Source: Planctomycetota bacterium
Lineage (GTDB): Bacteria; Planctomycetota; JAJSAM01; JAJVHW01
DNA length: 64,000 bases
Assembly: GCA_024280885.1 (NCBI GenBank)
Contig: JAJRPF010000067.1
Coordinates: forward strand, 1 to 64,000
Reading direction: 5' to 3'
Shown: positions 52,762 through 61,675 of the stretch, piece after piece
Numbering within the stretch: position 1 is the stretch's first letter
Layout: each line of letters starts with the position of its first letter
Translations under genes and position numbers: made by a program
The notes under the pieces: generated by a model
Told to the model about the DNA's origin: nothing
Databases searched by the model: none
Seen by the model: only the letters and a program-made list of their open reading frames with translations

Positions 52762-53754
52762 ATGCCGACCTGGGCCCCTCTCGACGACGACCCCGCCACC
52801 GGCGACGACATCCCGACCGCCTTCCTCGAACTCGAAGGCCGCACGGACGAGTTGCGCAGCTGTTTCGTCGGCAGCACGCCTCCGGCCAACCCGACCGACG
52901 GGCAGTTGTGGCTCGACAACAGCGTCGTGCCGTACGGGCTCTACGTCTACGCGCGCATCGATGCGGGCCCCGCGGGCTGGCAGCCGGTGGGACCGCTCTC
53001 CCGACTCCCGGCCAGCCCGAACGGTGACCCGAGCACAGCCGACGATCGTGCGGACGTGCTGGAGTACCTGGCGCTGCGCGTCGAGAACCGTGCGGACCTG
53101 CTGGCGCTGACCCCCACGAATGCGGGCCTGCTCGTCTACCGCATGGGGGATGGCGAGCTCCTCCTCGCCGACGAGCCGATCTCCGCATCCTGGAAGGGCC
53201 TGCTCTCCATCACGCAGGCGGCGTCATTCGACACCGTCGAGCTCCCGCTTGAGGGGGACGTTGGGAACGACGCCACGAACCCGCCGACCAAGGCGCGCAT
53301 CGGCACGCTCGAAGGTTGGCTCTTCGACGACGCCGCCGAGAAGCGCACGCTCGCCTTCATCGTGCCGCGGAACTGGCAGGGCGCCACCGACCTGCGCCTG
53401 CGGCTCTTCCAGGTTCTGGGCCAGGCGGAGTCGGGCGGCAACGCCATCGAATGGACCGGTGAGGTCCGCACGCTCGCGCCCGGCCAGGAGAAGGTCGGGA
53501 AGGCGGCGACCGCGCTGGCCGATGGCGTGACCGACATCGGTGCCGTCCCCGACGGCATCGATGTGGGCGGCGGGCCACACGTGACGGAACTCGTCATCGA
53601 CCACGACGACGCCACGAATCCCGTCTCCGCGACGTGCCTGATCCTCGTCACCATCTGGCGCAAGACCGTCGGTGGCGCCGGGAAGGTCGGCGGCACAGTC
53701 CTCTTCCGCGCCGACCTCGCCTACGCGCAAACCCCACGGCACGAGCGAGCGTGA
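52762..53754 (+). CDS. Phage appendage/tail-fibre-like structural protein
   Basis: The 330-aa product starts MPTWAPLDDDPATGDDIPTA and includes GSTPPANPTDGQLWLDNSVV, a phrase typical of phage fibre or 'distal tail' type proteins. The C-terminal half is a beta-rich lectin-like domain (WQGATDLRLRLFQVLGQ; HVTELVIDHDDATNPV). Immediately downstream are holin-like and lipoprotein genes, as in late phage modules. Host receptor binding is a plausible but unproven role. Confidence 0.6.
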   Translation: MPTWAPLDDDPATGDDIPTAFLELEGRTDELRSCFVGSTPPANPTDGQLWLDNSVVPYGLYVYARIDAGPAGWQPVGPLSRLPASPNGDPSTADDRADVLEYLALRVENRADLLALTPTNAGLLVYRMGDGELLLADEPISASWKGLLSITQAASFDTVELPLEGDVGNDATNPPTKARIGTLEGWLFDDAAEKRTLAFIVPRNWQGATDLRLRLFQVLGQAESGGNAIEWTGEVRTLAPGQEKVGKAATALADGVTDIGAVPDGIDVGGGPHVTELVIDHDDATNPVSATCLILVTIWRKTVGGAGKVGGTVLFRADLAYAQTPRHERA

Positions 53755-53757
53755 CCC

Positions 53758-54033
53758 ATGGAAGAGATGCTCACCGAAGCCCTCCGCCAGGTGCCGTCCC
53801 TGGTCGTGCTCGTGATCCTCGTCGTGCAGTTTCTGCGCGCGTTGGATCGCCGCGACGAGACGATCCGCTCGATCGCCGAGAGCGCGCACGCCGCGCAGGC
53901 GTCGGCCACCGCCGCCATCAACGAGAACACGAAGATCCTGGGCAAGGTCGGAGAAGCCCTGGACGCCCACCGTCAAGTCACCGCCGACGCCGTTCGCGAC
54001 GGGATCGACAGATCCGCGATCGCAAGACCCTGA
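53758..54033 (+). CDS. Holin-like small membrane protein
   Basis: The 91-aa product has one N-terminal transmembrane helix (VPSLVVLVILVVQFLRAL) followed by a charged amphipathic helix (DRRDETIRSIAESAHAAQAS). This matches class III-type or phage-holin-like proteins. It lies 4 bp behind the appendage gene and ahead of a lipoprotein, as in lysis cassettes. No endolysin is recognised next to it. Confidence 0.55.
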   Translation: MEEMLTEALRQVPSLVVLVILVVQFLRALDRRDETIRSIAESAHAAQASATAAINENTKILGKVGEALDAHRQVTADAVRDGIDRSAIARP

Positions 54034-54044
54034 AGGAGTCCCTC

Positions 54045-54536
54045 ATGCGCTCATTGTGTTCCCTCTTCCTGCTGCTCGCCCTCTCCATCTTCTCGACCGG
54101 CTGCGCCACCGGTCGCGCCGACGCTGGCGCGGCGAACCCAACGCTGAGTTGGTCCGCTGGCGTCCTCGCGGTTCACGAGGCCGAAGTCGTTCGCACCGAG
54201 GTCACGGTCTCCGATTGGCCCGTTGGCATGGACGGCTGGACGCCCGAGCAGATGACGGCGTTCGTCCAGGCGCGCGGAGCTTCTGGCAACCCCGGCAACG
54301 TCGGTGACCTCTTCTACTCGCGACAGGACGTGAAGGTCGGTACGGACCAGCGGGGTGGGAGCGCCTCCGCCACGAACGACACGCCGATTCGCGTGGATGC
54401 GAACCTCGACGCTCCGGCGAAGGGAGCAGCGGCTGTGGCCGCCGACGCGCTCGGCCTTGGAGGGACCACGAAGGCGGGAAAGCCGGTCGCCGATCCGGCA
54501 CCCGCGCCCGCCGCGAAGAGCGAGAGCTCCGAGTAG
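54045..54536 (+). CDS. Phage lipoprotein
   Basis: The 163-aa product has a lipoprotein signal (SLFLLLALSIFSTGC, Cys near residue 19) preceded by AAGGAG. The mature part is short, Ala/Pro-rich and without a recognised fold. Position after a holin-like gene suggests an Rz1-like spanin or outer-membrane component, but the length is greater than usual for Rz1. Confidence 0.55.
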   Translation: MRSLCSLFLLLALSIFSTGCATGRADAGAANPTLSWSAGVLAVHEAEVVRTEVTVSDWPVGMDGWTPEQMTAFVQARGASGNPGNVGDLFYSRQDVKVGTDQRGGSASATNDTPIRVDANLDAPAKGAAAVAADALGLGGTTKAGKPVADPAPAPAAKSESSE

Positions 54537-54539
54537 CCC

Positions 54540-54782
54540 GTGGCGAGCCGCTTCCCCGGAACGCTGCTCCTCGCCCAGGATCTCGGCATGAGCCCCACAG
54601 GGAAGCGGCGGTTCTCGGTGGCGGGCGAGATCGTGGATCTGCCCGTTCAGTCGCTCTCGGACGCGGTCGTCGGCCCGTACCCGGACCTACTTCGGGAACG
54701 ACAGCACCACGTGGATCTCTGGATGTGGTGCCAGCGCTCGGGCGCCGATGCGCCTTGGGAACTGGAGCCAACGTCTTCGTAA
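54540..54782 (+). CDS. Small phage protein (80 aa)
   Basis: GTG 54540 starts 4 bp after the lipoprotein stop. The product includes PGTLLLAQDLGMSPTGKRRF and a Trp-containing end (HHVDLWMWCQRSGADAPWEL). No family is recognised; close spacing puts it in the lysis/late operon. The next 216 bases hold no supported gene. Confidence 0.5.
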   Translation: MASRFPGTLLLAQDLGMSPTGKRRFSVAGEIVDLPVQSLSDAVVGPYPDLLRERQHHVDLWMWCQRSGADAPWELEPTSS

Positions 54783-54998
54783 TCCCCGCACGTCACGCCA
54801 GCAAGCACGCCGGGATCTCTTTCGCCATCGCGTCGCGGGCGCCGCGAGCGAACAGTTCCTTCAGGGCCCGCCACACTGCGTCACGTCGCGGTGAAGTTCA
54901 CGAGGTCTGCTGACCAAGTGGAGCGACAGTTGGCCTGTGATCGACACGGATTCGTTGAGATCGTTGTCTGGGATGAGGCGATCGGTCGATCGAGCACG

Positions 54999-55829
54999 TC
55001 ATGACTCTGGCTGTGCCCGCTGGAGTTCGCGGGCGTGGAGCCCGATCCCGTCGAGAATGGCATCGATCGTGGCCAGGCAGTGGCTGACGAACTCGTCCGT
55101 CAAGTAGACGCACCACGGGGCGCCACCGGTCGTCGCGGTTGCAAACCACGCTGTAGGCCATTTCAGATCGACAACACGTGCCAGGAATCGTTCCCGCTCC
55201 GTTGGAGGCCACTCGAAACCGAAGTGGAACATCTTGTTCCGATATCCAAAGAGCGCTTCAAGCACGGGGCGTAGATCGGACGGTAGGCGAGGGGAGAGGC
55301 CCACCGCCTCCGAGAGTTGCAGCACTCCTTCGACGACGTTCTTCTGCCGGCGGCCGCCGTGCCAGGCGAAGTGGCAGTCCCACACGTCGTCGTCAGCGGC
55401 GAGCCACCGGCTGTGAGCCGATGGCTGCCGATCGTCCTCGGCGTGGGCGTCTCGGAGTCCGCGGAAGACCGCGGAAAACAGCGACTCCAGAAACGGGGCG
55501 AGCATGCCCACGGCTGCCATACTGTGCGCCGCGCCGCGATACACAGACTGGTGCATGCCGTCGATCGCGCGACCTCCGAGGATCTCATTGCTAACCCCAG
55601 TCGCTGCGCGTGCCAAGTCTTGGAGTTCGTCGATCTCCTGTGTCGCTGCGGCCTCCGCGACAGTGTTGCGGGTCAGGAGTTCACGAATCGCAGCGAGTTG
55701 GGACTCGTAGTCGAGATCCTCGACGAGCATCGCAACGAGATCGCGGTTCGACATCCCGTCAAGCATGTCGGCACGCGAGCTGTCGAACAGCTTCGCCAGC
55801 CACGCAGGTCCGCTCCGTTCATCGCTCAC
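54999..55829 (-). CDS. HEPN-like protein (RNxxxH motif), candidate abortive-infection effector
   Basis: The 276-aa alpha-helical protein includes LFGYRNKMFHFGFEWPP near residue 200. RNKMFH fits the HEPN RNase motif R-x4-6-H with a polar residue after Arg. HEPN domains cut RNA in many toxin and anti-phage systems. The first half is helical without a known fold. It is transcribed against the phage late genes and 61 bp after the DUF3037-like gene, so the two form a separate two-gene unit. Assignment from motif only. Confidence 0.5.
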   Translation of the reverse strand: MSDERSGPAWLAKLFDSSRADMLDGMSNRDLVAMLVEDLDYESQLAAIRELLTRNTVAEAAATQEIDELQDLARAATGVSNEILGGRAIDGMHQSVYRGAAHSMAAVGMLAPFLESLFSAVFRGLRDAHAEDDRQPSAHSRWLAADDDVWDCHFAWHGGRRQKNVVEGVLQLSEAVGLSPRLPSDLRPVLEALFGYRNKMFHFGFEWPPTERERFLARVVDLKWPTAWFATATTGGAPWCVYLTDEFVSHCLATIDAILDGIGLHARELQRAQPES

Positions 55830-55890
55830 GTTCGAGCCTGCTCATTCGGCAGTTGTCGGTCGCTCGTTGGAGCCACGCGTCCAGATCGCG

Positions 55891-56715
55891 TCACGCTGGC
55901 AGCGGCAGCGTCGCTTGCGGGTCGCCTTGGGAGCCAATCTCCTCGATCGCCTGGATGAACGCAGAGCGCTGCCCGACCGCGTCCGTGTCCACGACGCGGT
56001 GTGCGCACGGCGTGAGCTGTTCGATCGCCTCGGCTCGGAGACTCTGCGGCCCGCCAGCCGTCACGTACGCGACGACCTCGCCGCGGCGCCCGTTCTCAGA
56101 GTGCCCTACTGCGTAGCGGTAGGCCAGGAGCCGAGTCGCGATCTCCTGAAGGTCCTTCTCAAAGTGTGGCCGCGTGGGCACGACTGGCTCCATCAACAGC
56201 ACACGCTTCTTGCCGGGCACCCAGTGGCTGATCTCTTGCAGCCCCGCAGCGTGGCGATGGAGCCAGCCGTCCCAGTCAGTCGCTGCTTTGAACGTCTTTT
56301 TCACGTAGCGGTCTACGTGCCAGGTCTCGAAGAAGCGGTAGCCGAGCGTTGAGCGGTGCGCGCCACGCGGAGTCGCTGGTGCCCTCTCTCTCTCGCGGAC
56401 CGGGTTGAGCAACGACTCGACCCAGACGACAGGGTCCGGCACTTCGTCCGGGACGCGCTCTGGCGCCGCCAGGCTCGCGTATGGCCCGAAGGCGGCTGGA
56501 AGAGCTTCAGCAGAAGAGATGGACGCAAGCCTGCCATGTAGCCTTCGAACGGCGACCGCCAGGTCGCGGCTCCCAACGCACTCAGCGCCAGGGAGGCGCG
56601 CGACCCGAGCGACGCGCACGGCACCATCGTCCGCGAGGATCACGGCGCCAAGTGACAGACGGGCCCCGGTGAAGGGGTCCGGCGTGAAGTGGACGAGGCG
56701 GTAGGTGGCGCTCAT
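55891..56715 (-). CDS. DUF3037-like protein
   Basis: The 274-aa product begins MSATYRLVHFTPDPFTGARL and SLGAVILADDG, similar to the start of DUF3037 ('y-lvr--PDp--ge--niGvvl'). Aromatic and charged helices follow (RFFETWHVDRYVKKTFKAAT), with no catalytic motif I can point to. It is the first gene of the minus-strand pair with the HEPN-like gene. The upstream 277 bases up to the HNH gene contain the promoters for both directions. Confidence 0.5.
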   Translation of the reverse strand: MSATYRLVHFTPDPFTGARLSLGAVILADDGAVRVARVARLPGAECVGSRDLAVAVRRLHGRLASISSAEALPAAFGPYASLAAPERVPDEVPDPVVWVESLLNPVRERERAPATPRGAHRSTLGYRFFETWHVDRYVKKTFKAATDWDGWLHRHAAGLQEISHWVPGKKRVLLMEPVVPTRPHFEKDLQEIATRLLAYRYAVGHSENGRRGEVVAYVTAGGPQSLRAEAIEQLTPCAHRVVDTDAVGQRSAFIQAIEEIGSQGDPQATLPLPA

Positions 56716-56992
56716 GTGAGAGTTCCCAATGCCGCAAGGTAGCGGACAACGATGACTCTTGCATGATGACACCGCGCCGCGAGGGCTGTTCTTAGTGCAT
56801 CGGCTTCGGGCTGCCGCGTCGTCGACGCCACTACTGCTCGCACGCCTGCTGGCGGGAACACGTGCGGGGCGAGGAGATGGAGGGCAACGACATCCGCGCT
56901 CCAGAGCGGGTGGCGGCGTACCGGATGCGCATGCGATGACGCTGCTCGACGCGCCGCTTGTGCGGGTCTCGGGGCGCTCGATGCTGGGCTTC

Positions 56993-57349
56993 ATGCCGCA
57001 ACGCCCCCCGCATCCGTGCTCCGCTCCCGGCTGTCCGGCTCTCGTCAGCGGGGCTGCCCGCTGTCCCGACCACGTTCGTGCGCAGCGCGCCCTGGCCGAC
57101 TCCTTCCGGCCCTCCGCCGCCCGGCGCGGCTACGACCACCGCTGGCGAGAGATTCGTCTGGCCCACCTACGTCGCGAGCGGGCCTGCCGCTTCTGCGGCG
57201 CGGACACGCAGCTCGAGGTGGATCACATCGACGGCGACTCGTCGCACAACGCCCCGCGCAACCTCCGCACGCTCTGCCACTCGTGCCACAGCCGTCGCAC
57301 CGCCCGCGACCAGGGTTTCGCACGGCGCAGAGCGAGGGCAGTGCGATGA
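56993..57349 (+). CDS. HNH endonuclease, packaging-associated (copy B)
   Basis: The 118-aa product starts MPQRPPHPCSAPGCPALVSG, paralleling copy A. The HNH core has CRFCGADTQLEVDHIDGD and NLRTLCHSCHSRR. An earlier in-frame ATG at 56936 would add 19 residues; the shorter start matches copy A. It is overlapped by the ParB gene (ATGA). It probably assists terminase cleavage. Confidence 0.82.
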   Translation: MPQRPPHPCSAPGCPALVSGAARCPDHVRAQRALADSFRPSAARRGYDHRWREIRLAHLRRERACRFCGADTQLEVDHIDGDSSHNAPRNLRTLCHSCHSRRTARDQGFARRRARAVR

Positions 57350-58467
57350 CCCGCTACGCCGCCTCGATGACAGACCTCGATCGCGTCTGGCGCACGCCCG
57401 CTGGCTGCGCGCTGCTCGACTCGACGCTCGACGGCCAGGAAGGGCGTCACGCCGAGGTCGTGACCGCGGGCGGTGCGGACGCCAGCGTTCTGCGCGCCGA
57501 CGAAGCGCGACTGGTTGCGCTGATCGAGGGGCTGCTCGCGCAGGAGGTGCGCGTCTACGAGCAGGCGGACGGCATCCCGGGCGTCACGCGTGGACGGTGG
57601 GTGCGCATCGACGAGGCCCCCGACGCACCCGAGCCGCCCGAGGAGTCCGACGAACTCACGGGCGAGTTCGACTGGCCGCACATCGATGCGGAGTTCGCGG
57701 CGCTCTGCGGCATGCAGACGCCCGCCGAACGCGCAGGACTGCGCGAGTCCATCGTCGAACACGGCTGCCGCGACCCGCTGGTCGTGTGGGAGGAACGCGA
57801 GATCCTGCTCGACGGCCACAACCGCCTGGCCGTCTGCCACGAGCTCGACGTTCCCTACGACACGGTCGAGTACTCGTTCCCGAACCGCGACGCCGCCCGC
57901 GCTTGGATCATCGACAACGCGCTGGCCCGTCGCAGTCTGACCGCGCCGCAGCGTCGTTACCTGCGCGGCAAGCGGCTGCTCAGCGAGAAGAAGCAGGGCG
58001 CGCGCACTGATCTCACTTCCCCTCAAATTGAGGGGAAGTCCGAGGGCACGGCCGGGCGCATCGCCGAGCGCGAAGGCGTCTCGCGTGCCACAGTCGAGCG
58101 AGACGCGGAGTTCGCGCGCGCACTCGACGCGCTCGGCACCACGGCGCGTGTGTCCGTACTGACCGGCCAGGTGAAGATCAGCCGCGGACTGCTTCGCACC
58201 GCGGTCGAACGCGGCGTACGCAGTCCGAACGGACTCCGCGATCTGAAGCGCGCGTCGGCCGCGCCGATCGACCCCTTCGCGCAACTCGACGCGCTGGCTG
58301 CGCGCGTGTTGCGGCTCATCGACGCGGTGGCTGCACAACCTCTCTCGTCCGAGAGTCGCGAACGTGTCGCCAACGTGTGGGCCGTGGCGGCAAGCGTCGA
58401 GCGACTCGCCAAGAACTGGCCGGAGGAGGCCCTCCAGGGCGTCTCGGAAGGCGCCACCGATGGCTGA
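57346..58467 (+). CDS. ParB/Srx-domain protein
   Basis: In the 373-aa product, residues 120-205 form a ParB-like domain (LRESIVEHGCRDPLVVWEER; ILLDGHNRLAVCHELDVPYD). Next come ARAWIIDNALARRSLTAPQR and a helix-turn-helix-like part (GRIAEREGVSRATVERDAEF). Similar proteins bind DNA or act as phage partition or nuclease-like factors. It is absent from cassette A. Overlaps: HNH stop before, zinc-HNH start after (8 bp). Confidence 0.8.
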   Translation: MTRYAASMTDLDRVWRTPAGCALLDSTLDGQEGRHAEVVTAGGADASVLRADEARLVALIEGLLAQEVRVYEQADGIPGVTRGRWVRIDEAPDAPEPPEESDELTGEFDWPHIDAEFAALCGMQTPAERAGLRESIVEHGCRDPLVVWEEREILLDGHNRLAVCHELDVPYDTVEYSFPNRDAARAWIIDNALARRSLTAPQRRYLRGKRLLSEKKQGARTDLTSPQIEGKSEGTAGRIAEREGVSRATVERDAEFARALDALGTTARVSVLTGQVKISRGLLRTAVERGVRSPNGLRDLKRASAAPIDPFAQLDALAARVLRLIDAVAAQPLSSESRERVANVWAVAASVERLAKNWPEEALQGVSEGATDG

Positions 58468-59632
58468 CAAATTGGCACCGGGGGCGGGATCGGCCGTGAA
58501 GGCCGAGCGAAACTGGACCAACGCGCCAGTCGTGCACGTTTCTGTGCAGGTATCGAAGTCTTCGAAGGGCTCGAAACGCAGCCCTGCGCGTCGGAAGAAG
58601 GCGGCCCGGCATTGTGTGGATTGCTCCGCCGTTCTCCGGGGCCGCGGCCCGCAGACGCGATGCAAGAAGTGCCAACGCAAGGACCGGCGAGCTCGGGAGC
58701 GAGTGCGACAGCGCAACGTGCGGGCGGAGATCCCGAAGTGGAACACCCCGCGGCCGTGCCGCTTCTGTGATGTTGAGTTCCAGCCCCGGTCCCGCAACGA
58801 TTGCCGACGACGTGCGTGCTACGACTGCGGCCTCGTCCCGTCTCGGCGCTGGGCGTGCACCGACTGCGGCGCGCCGTGCGCTAGGCAGGGCTCTTCCTGC
58901 AAGTCGTGCATGAACGCTCGTCGTCAGCGCCCACGGTGCGTCTGCCAAAGCTGTGGCGAGTCATTCTCGCCAAAGAGCAAAGAGCGCGTGTCCTTCTGCT
59001 CTCGCGACTGCGCGTACACCCACCAGCACGAGCAGCGCGTCGAGCGCGAGCGCCGCATCGCCGAGACGCGCGGTGTACTCGTGGAACGGACGTGCAGCGA
59101 GTGCGGCCGGTGGTACGCGTGCTCCCGATGGCGACAGGTCTGCTCGGATCAGTGCGCGCTGGAAAGGAAGCGAGCCAGTCGTCGGCGCAATTACACACCG
59201 GCACCTCGAGTGCGGCGCGACTGCGACGAGTGCGGCACGGGATTCCGAGCGTTCCTGGGACCGAGGTTCAGGTTCTGCTCGCCGCGTTGCTGCAACAGAG
59301 CGCTCCGACGTAACCGCAGGGCCGCGATGCGTGCCAACGGGCAGTCCTCTCCCGTCAGCAGAAGCGCCGTGATCCGGCGCTGCCAAGACCGTTGCGGGCT
59401 CTGCGGTTTCCCGGTCCTGCCAGATGCCGAGTCCCCGTGGCACAGCACGCTCGACCACATCGTGCCACTGGCGCGCGGCGGAGCGCATACGGAGGAGAAC
59501 CTCCAGCTCGCGCACTTCATGTGCAACGTCATGAAGAGCGATGCGCGTCCTGGATGGCAGGAACGGCTTGCGCTGCGCCTTCGCACGAACAGCCCGTTCG
59601 CGGAAGAGCTCGTATTGGAAGGCGTCGCCTGA
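58460..59632 (+). CDS. Large HNH endonuclease with an array of zinc knuckles
   Basis: In the 390-aa product, a basic start is followed by six Cys4-type pairs in a row (CVDC/CKKC, CRFC/CYDC, CTDC/CKSC, CQSC/CSRDC, CSEC/CSDQC, CDEC/CSPRCC) over residues 52-290. The C-terminal HNH is CGLCGFPVLPD ... TLDHIVPLARGGAHTEENLQ and CNVMKSD. The array probably reads DNA sequence or structure for the nuclease. Homing-type or packaging role is possible. It sits between ParB and TerS, and overlaps TerS by one base (TGATG). Confidence 0.8.
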   Translation: MADKLAPGAGSAVKAERNWTNAPVVHVSVQVSKSSKGSKRSPARRKKAARHCVDCSAVLRGRGPQTRCKKCQRKDRRARERVRQRNVRAEIPKWNTPRPCRFCDVEFQPRSRNDCRRRACYDCGLVPSRRWACTDCGAPCARQGSSCKSCMNARRQRPRCVCQSCGESFSPKSKERVSFCSRDCAYTHQHEQRVERERRIAETRGVLVERTCSECGRWYACSRWRQVCSDQCALERKRASRRRNYTPAPRVRRDCDECGTGFRAFLGPRFRFCSPRCCNRALRRNRRAAMRANGQSSPVSRSAVIRRCQDRCGLCGFPVLPDAESPWHSTLDHIVPLARGGAHTEENLQLAHFMCNVMKSDARPGWQERLALRLRTNSPFAEELVLEGVA

Positions 59633-60135
59633 TGGGACGCCGAGGCCCTCCTCCGCTGCCCTCGGCGATGAAGCACGCCCGCGGTACGTATCAGCCGTGT
59701 CGCAACAGTCCGGCCGAGCCGCGCGGCACGCCGGGCGTCCCGGATCCGCCTCGCGGACTCGATGCGCGGGAGCGTTCAGAGTGGGCGGCTCTCGGCGCGC
59801 GCCTCGCTGCGATGGGCGTGCTGCAGAAGGAGCAGGTCGAGGTGCTCGAGCTCCTCGTCCGCACCAAGGTCCGCTACCTGCGGCTCGCCGCGAAGGTGCG
59901 CGACATGGGCGAGGTGCTCACCAACGCGAAGGGCGAGCTCTATCGCAACCCGCATGCGATCGCGATGGAGAAGGCCGAGGTCGAGTACCGCCGTCTCGTG
60001 ATCGAGTTCGGTCTGACTCCGGCCGCGGCGACCCGCGTGCGCGCCGCCGCCGAGAAGCAGGAGGAGGGCAACACGCCCGCCCGGCGCTTCTTCAGCTTGG
60101 TCACGGGCGACCGCCGCGAGGGGACCGGTTCGTGA
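59632..60135 (+). CDS. P27-family terminase small subunit (copy B)
   Basis: The 167-aa product starts MGRRGPPPLPSAMKHARGTY and has GTPGVPDPPRGLDARERSEW and a helical core (VLQKEQVEVLELLVRTKVRY), the P27-family pattern. It overlaps the small conserved gene downstream by 4 bp. It is about as diverged from copy A as expected for related but distinct phages. Confidence 0.85.
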   Translation: MGRRGPPPLPSAMKHARGTYQPCRNSPAEPRGTPGVPDPPRGLDARERSEWAALGARLAAMGVLQKEQVEVLELLVRTKVRYLRLAAKVRDMGEVLTNAKGELYRNPHAIAMEKAEVEYRRLVIEFGLTPAAATRVRAAAEKQEEGNTPARRFFSLVTGDRREGTGS

Positions 60136-60404
60136 AGCCCGCAGCTCTCGTCTACCTGCGCGACAACGTTGCCGCGCAACGCATGGCCGTCGCATGGCCG
60201 GTCGCATTCGAGCGGGCCCGCAGCGCGAAGGCGCGGCTGCGTGAATGGGCGCGCGTCGCCGACGTGCCGCGCCACCAGGCCGACGCGCTCGCCGCCGTGC
60301 TGCGCGCCCACGGCATCTGCCTGGACGACGGCACCATCGATCCGCTCGCTGAGCAATACGTCTCCAACCAGGTTGCATCGTCTCTGAAGGGAGCGCGCAA
60401 GTGA
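60132..60404 (+). CDS. Small conserved packaging-cassette protein (copy B)
   Basis: The 90-aa product from GTG 60132 contains AAQRMAVAWPVAFERARSAK, DVPRHQADALAAVLRAHGIC and DDGTIDPLAEQY. It matches the pattern of 43566-43859 despite low identity, so the two are homologous. ATGA-type overlaps with TerS and the methyltransferase. Confidence 0.65.
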   Translation: MKPAALVYLRDNVAAQRMAVAWPVAFERARSAKARLREWARVADVPRHQADALAAVLRAHGICLDDGTIDPLAEQYVSNQVASSLKGARK

Positions 60405-61675
60405 GTCTCTACATCATCGAGGGCCTTCGGCCCTTGGCCCTCCCGATCGCTTCGTTGCACGAGGACCAGGCGAACGCGCGCCGTCACGACGCGCGCAACC
60501 TCGACGCCATCAAGGCATCGCTCGCGAAGTTCGGTCAGCGCAAGCCGATCGTCGTGCAGAAGGGCGGCATGGTCGTGCGCGCCGGAAACGGCACGCTGGC
60601 CGCGGCGAAGGCGCTCGGCTGGACCGAGATTGCCGCGGTCGTCGTGGACGAGGGTGACGTCGAGGCGACGGCCTACGCCATCGCCGACAACCGCACGGCG
60701 GAGCTCGCTTCCTGGGACGACGACATCCTCGGATCGCTGCTCGGGCAGTTGCAGGCCGACGACGACTTCGACCATCTGGTGTCGGGTTTCAGCGACGCGG
60801 AGATCTCGCGGCTCCTGGCACCCGTCCCGGGCGACGGCGACCCCGACGAAATCCCGCCGGTGCCGGACGATCCCGTCGCGCAGCCCGGCGATCTCTGGCT
60901 GCTCGGTGAGCACCGACTGCTCTGCGGCGACTCGACCAGCGCCGACGACGTTGCGCGGCTGCTCGACGGCGCGGAGCCCGGGCTGCTCGTCTGCGACCCG
61001 CCCTACGGTGTCGAACTCGACATGGAGTGGCGTGACCGCGCGGGGAAGAACGCGCTCGGTGCGGCGCAGCCCTCCTACATGCAGCGCAAGGAGGGCCACG
61101 GCAACACGACCATCTCCGGCGACACGATCGTCGACTGGTCTCCCGCCTTCGAGCTGGTCCCGAGCATCCGCGTCGCCTACGTCTGGCATGCCTCGGCGCA
61201 CACGTTGGAGGTCGGCGCGGGACTGCGACGCGTGGGACTGGACCTGCGGCAGATGGTCATCTGGCGCAAGCCCCACTTCGTGCTCTCGCGCACGCACTAC
61301 CACTACCAGACCGAGCCCTGCTGGTACGCGGTCCGCAAGGGCGGATCGTCCAAGTGGGTCGGCTCCCGCGACCAGTCGAACATCTGGGACGCGGCGAGTC
61401 CGAAGATGCTGATGAGCGGGTCGGACGAGACCAAGGAGGATCACCCCACGCAGAAGCCGCTGCTTTGCATGGAGCGGCCCGTCGAGAACCACGACTTCCC
61501 GGAGGTCTACGAGCCCTTCTCGGGGTCCGGGACGACGCTGATTGCATGCGAGCGCCGGCGGAAGCGCTGCTTCGCGATGGAGATCGATCCCAAGTACATC
61601 GACGTCGCGGTGCAGCGCTGGGAGCGCTTCACCGGCAAGACGGCGCAGCGCGTACCGGCCGAGGTCTCAGCGTGA
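60401..61675 (+). CDS. ParB-like domain fused to DNA methyltransferase (copy B)
   Basis: In the 424-aa product, the ParB-like domain at residues 10-110 (QANARRHDARNLDAIKASLA; VVRAGNGTLAAAKALG) is followed by a beta-class methyltransferase with VCDPPYGVELDMEWRD and YEPFSGSGTTLIACERRR. The methyltransferase half is much closer to copy A than the ParB half. It probably methylates phage DNA; no cognate restriction enzyme is seen. GTG start overlaps the upstream gene. Confidence 0.88.
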   Translation: MSLYIIEGLRPLALPIASLHEDQANARRHDARNLDAIKASLAKFGQRKPIVVQKGGMVVRAGNGTLAAAKALGWTEIAAVVVDEGDVEATAYAIADNRTAELASWDDDILGSLLGQLQADDDFDHLVSGFSDAEISRLLAPVPGDGDPDEIPPVPDDPVAQPGDLWLLGEHRLLCGDSTSADDVARLLDGAEPGLLVCDPPYGVELDMEWRDRAGKNALGAAQPSYMQRKEGHGNTTISGDTIVDWSPAFELVPSIRVAYVWHASAHTLEVGAGLRRVGLDLRQMVIWRKPHFVLSRTHYHYQTEPCWYAVRKGGSSKWVGSRDQSNIWDAASPKMLMSGSDETKEDHPTQKPLLCMERPVENHDFPEVYEPFSGSGTTLIACERRRKRCFAMEIDPKYIDVAVQRWERFTGKTAQRVPAEVSA

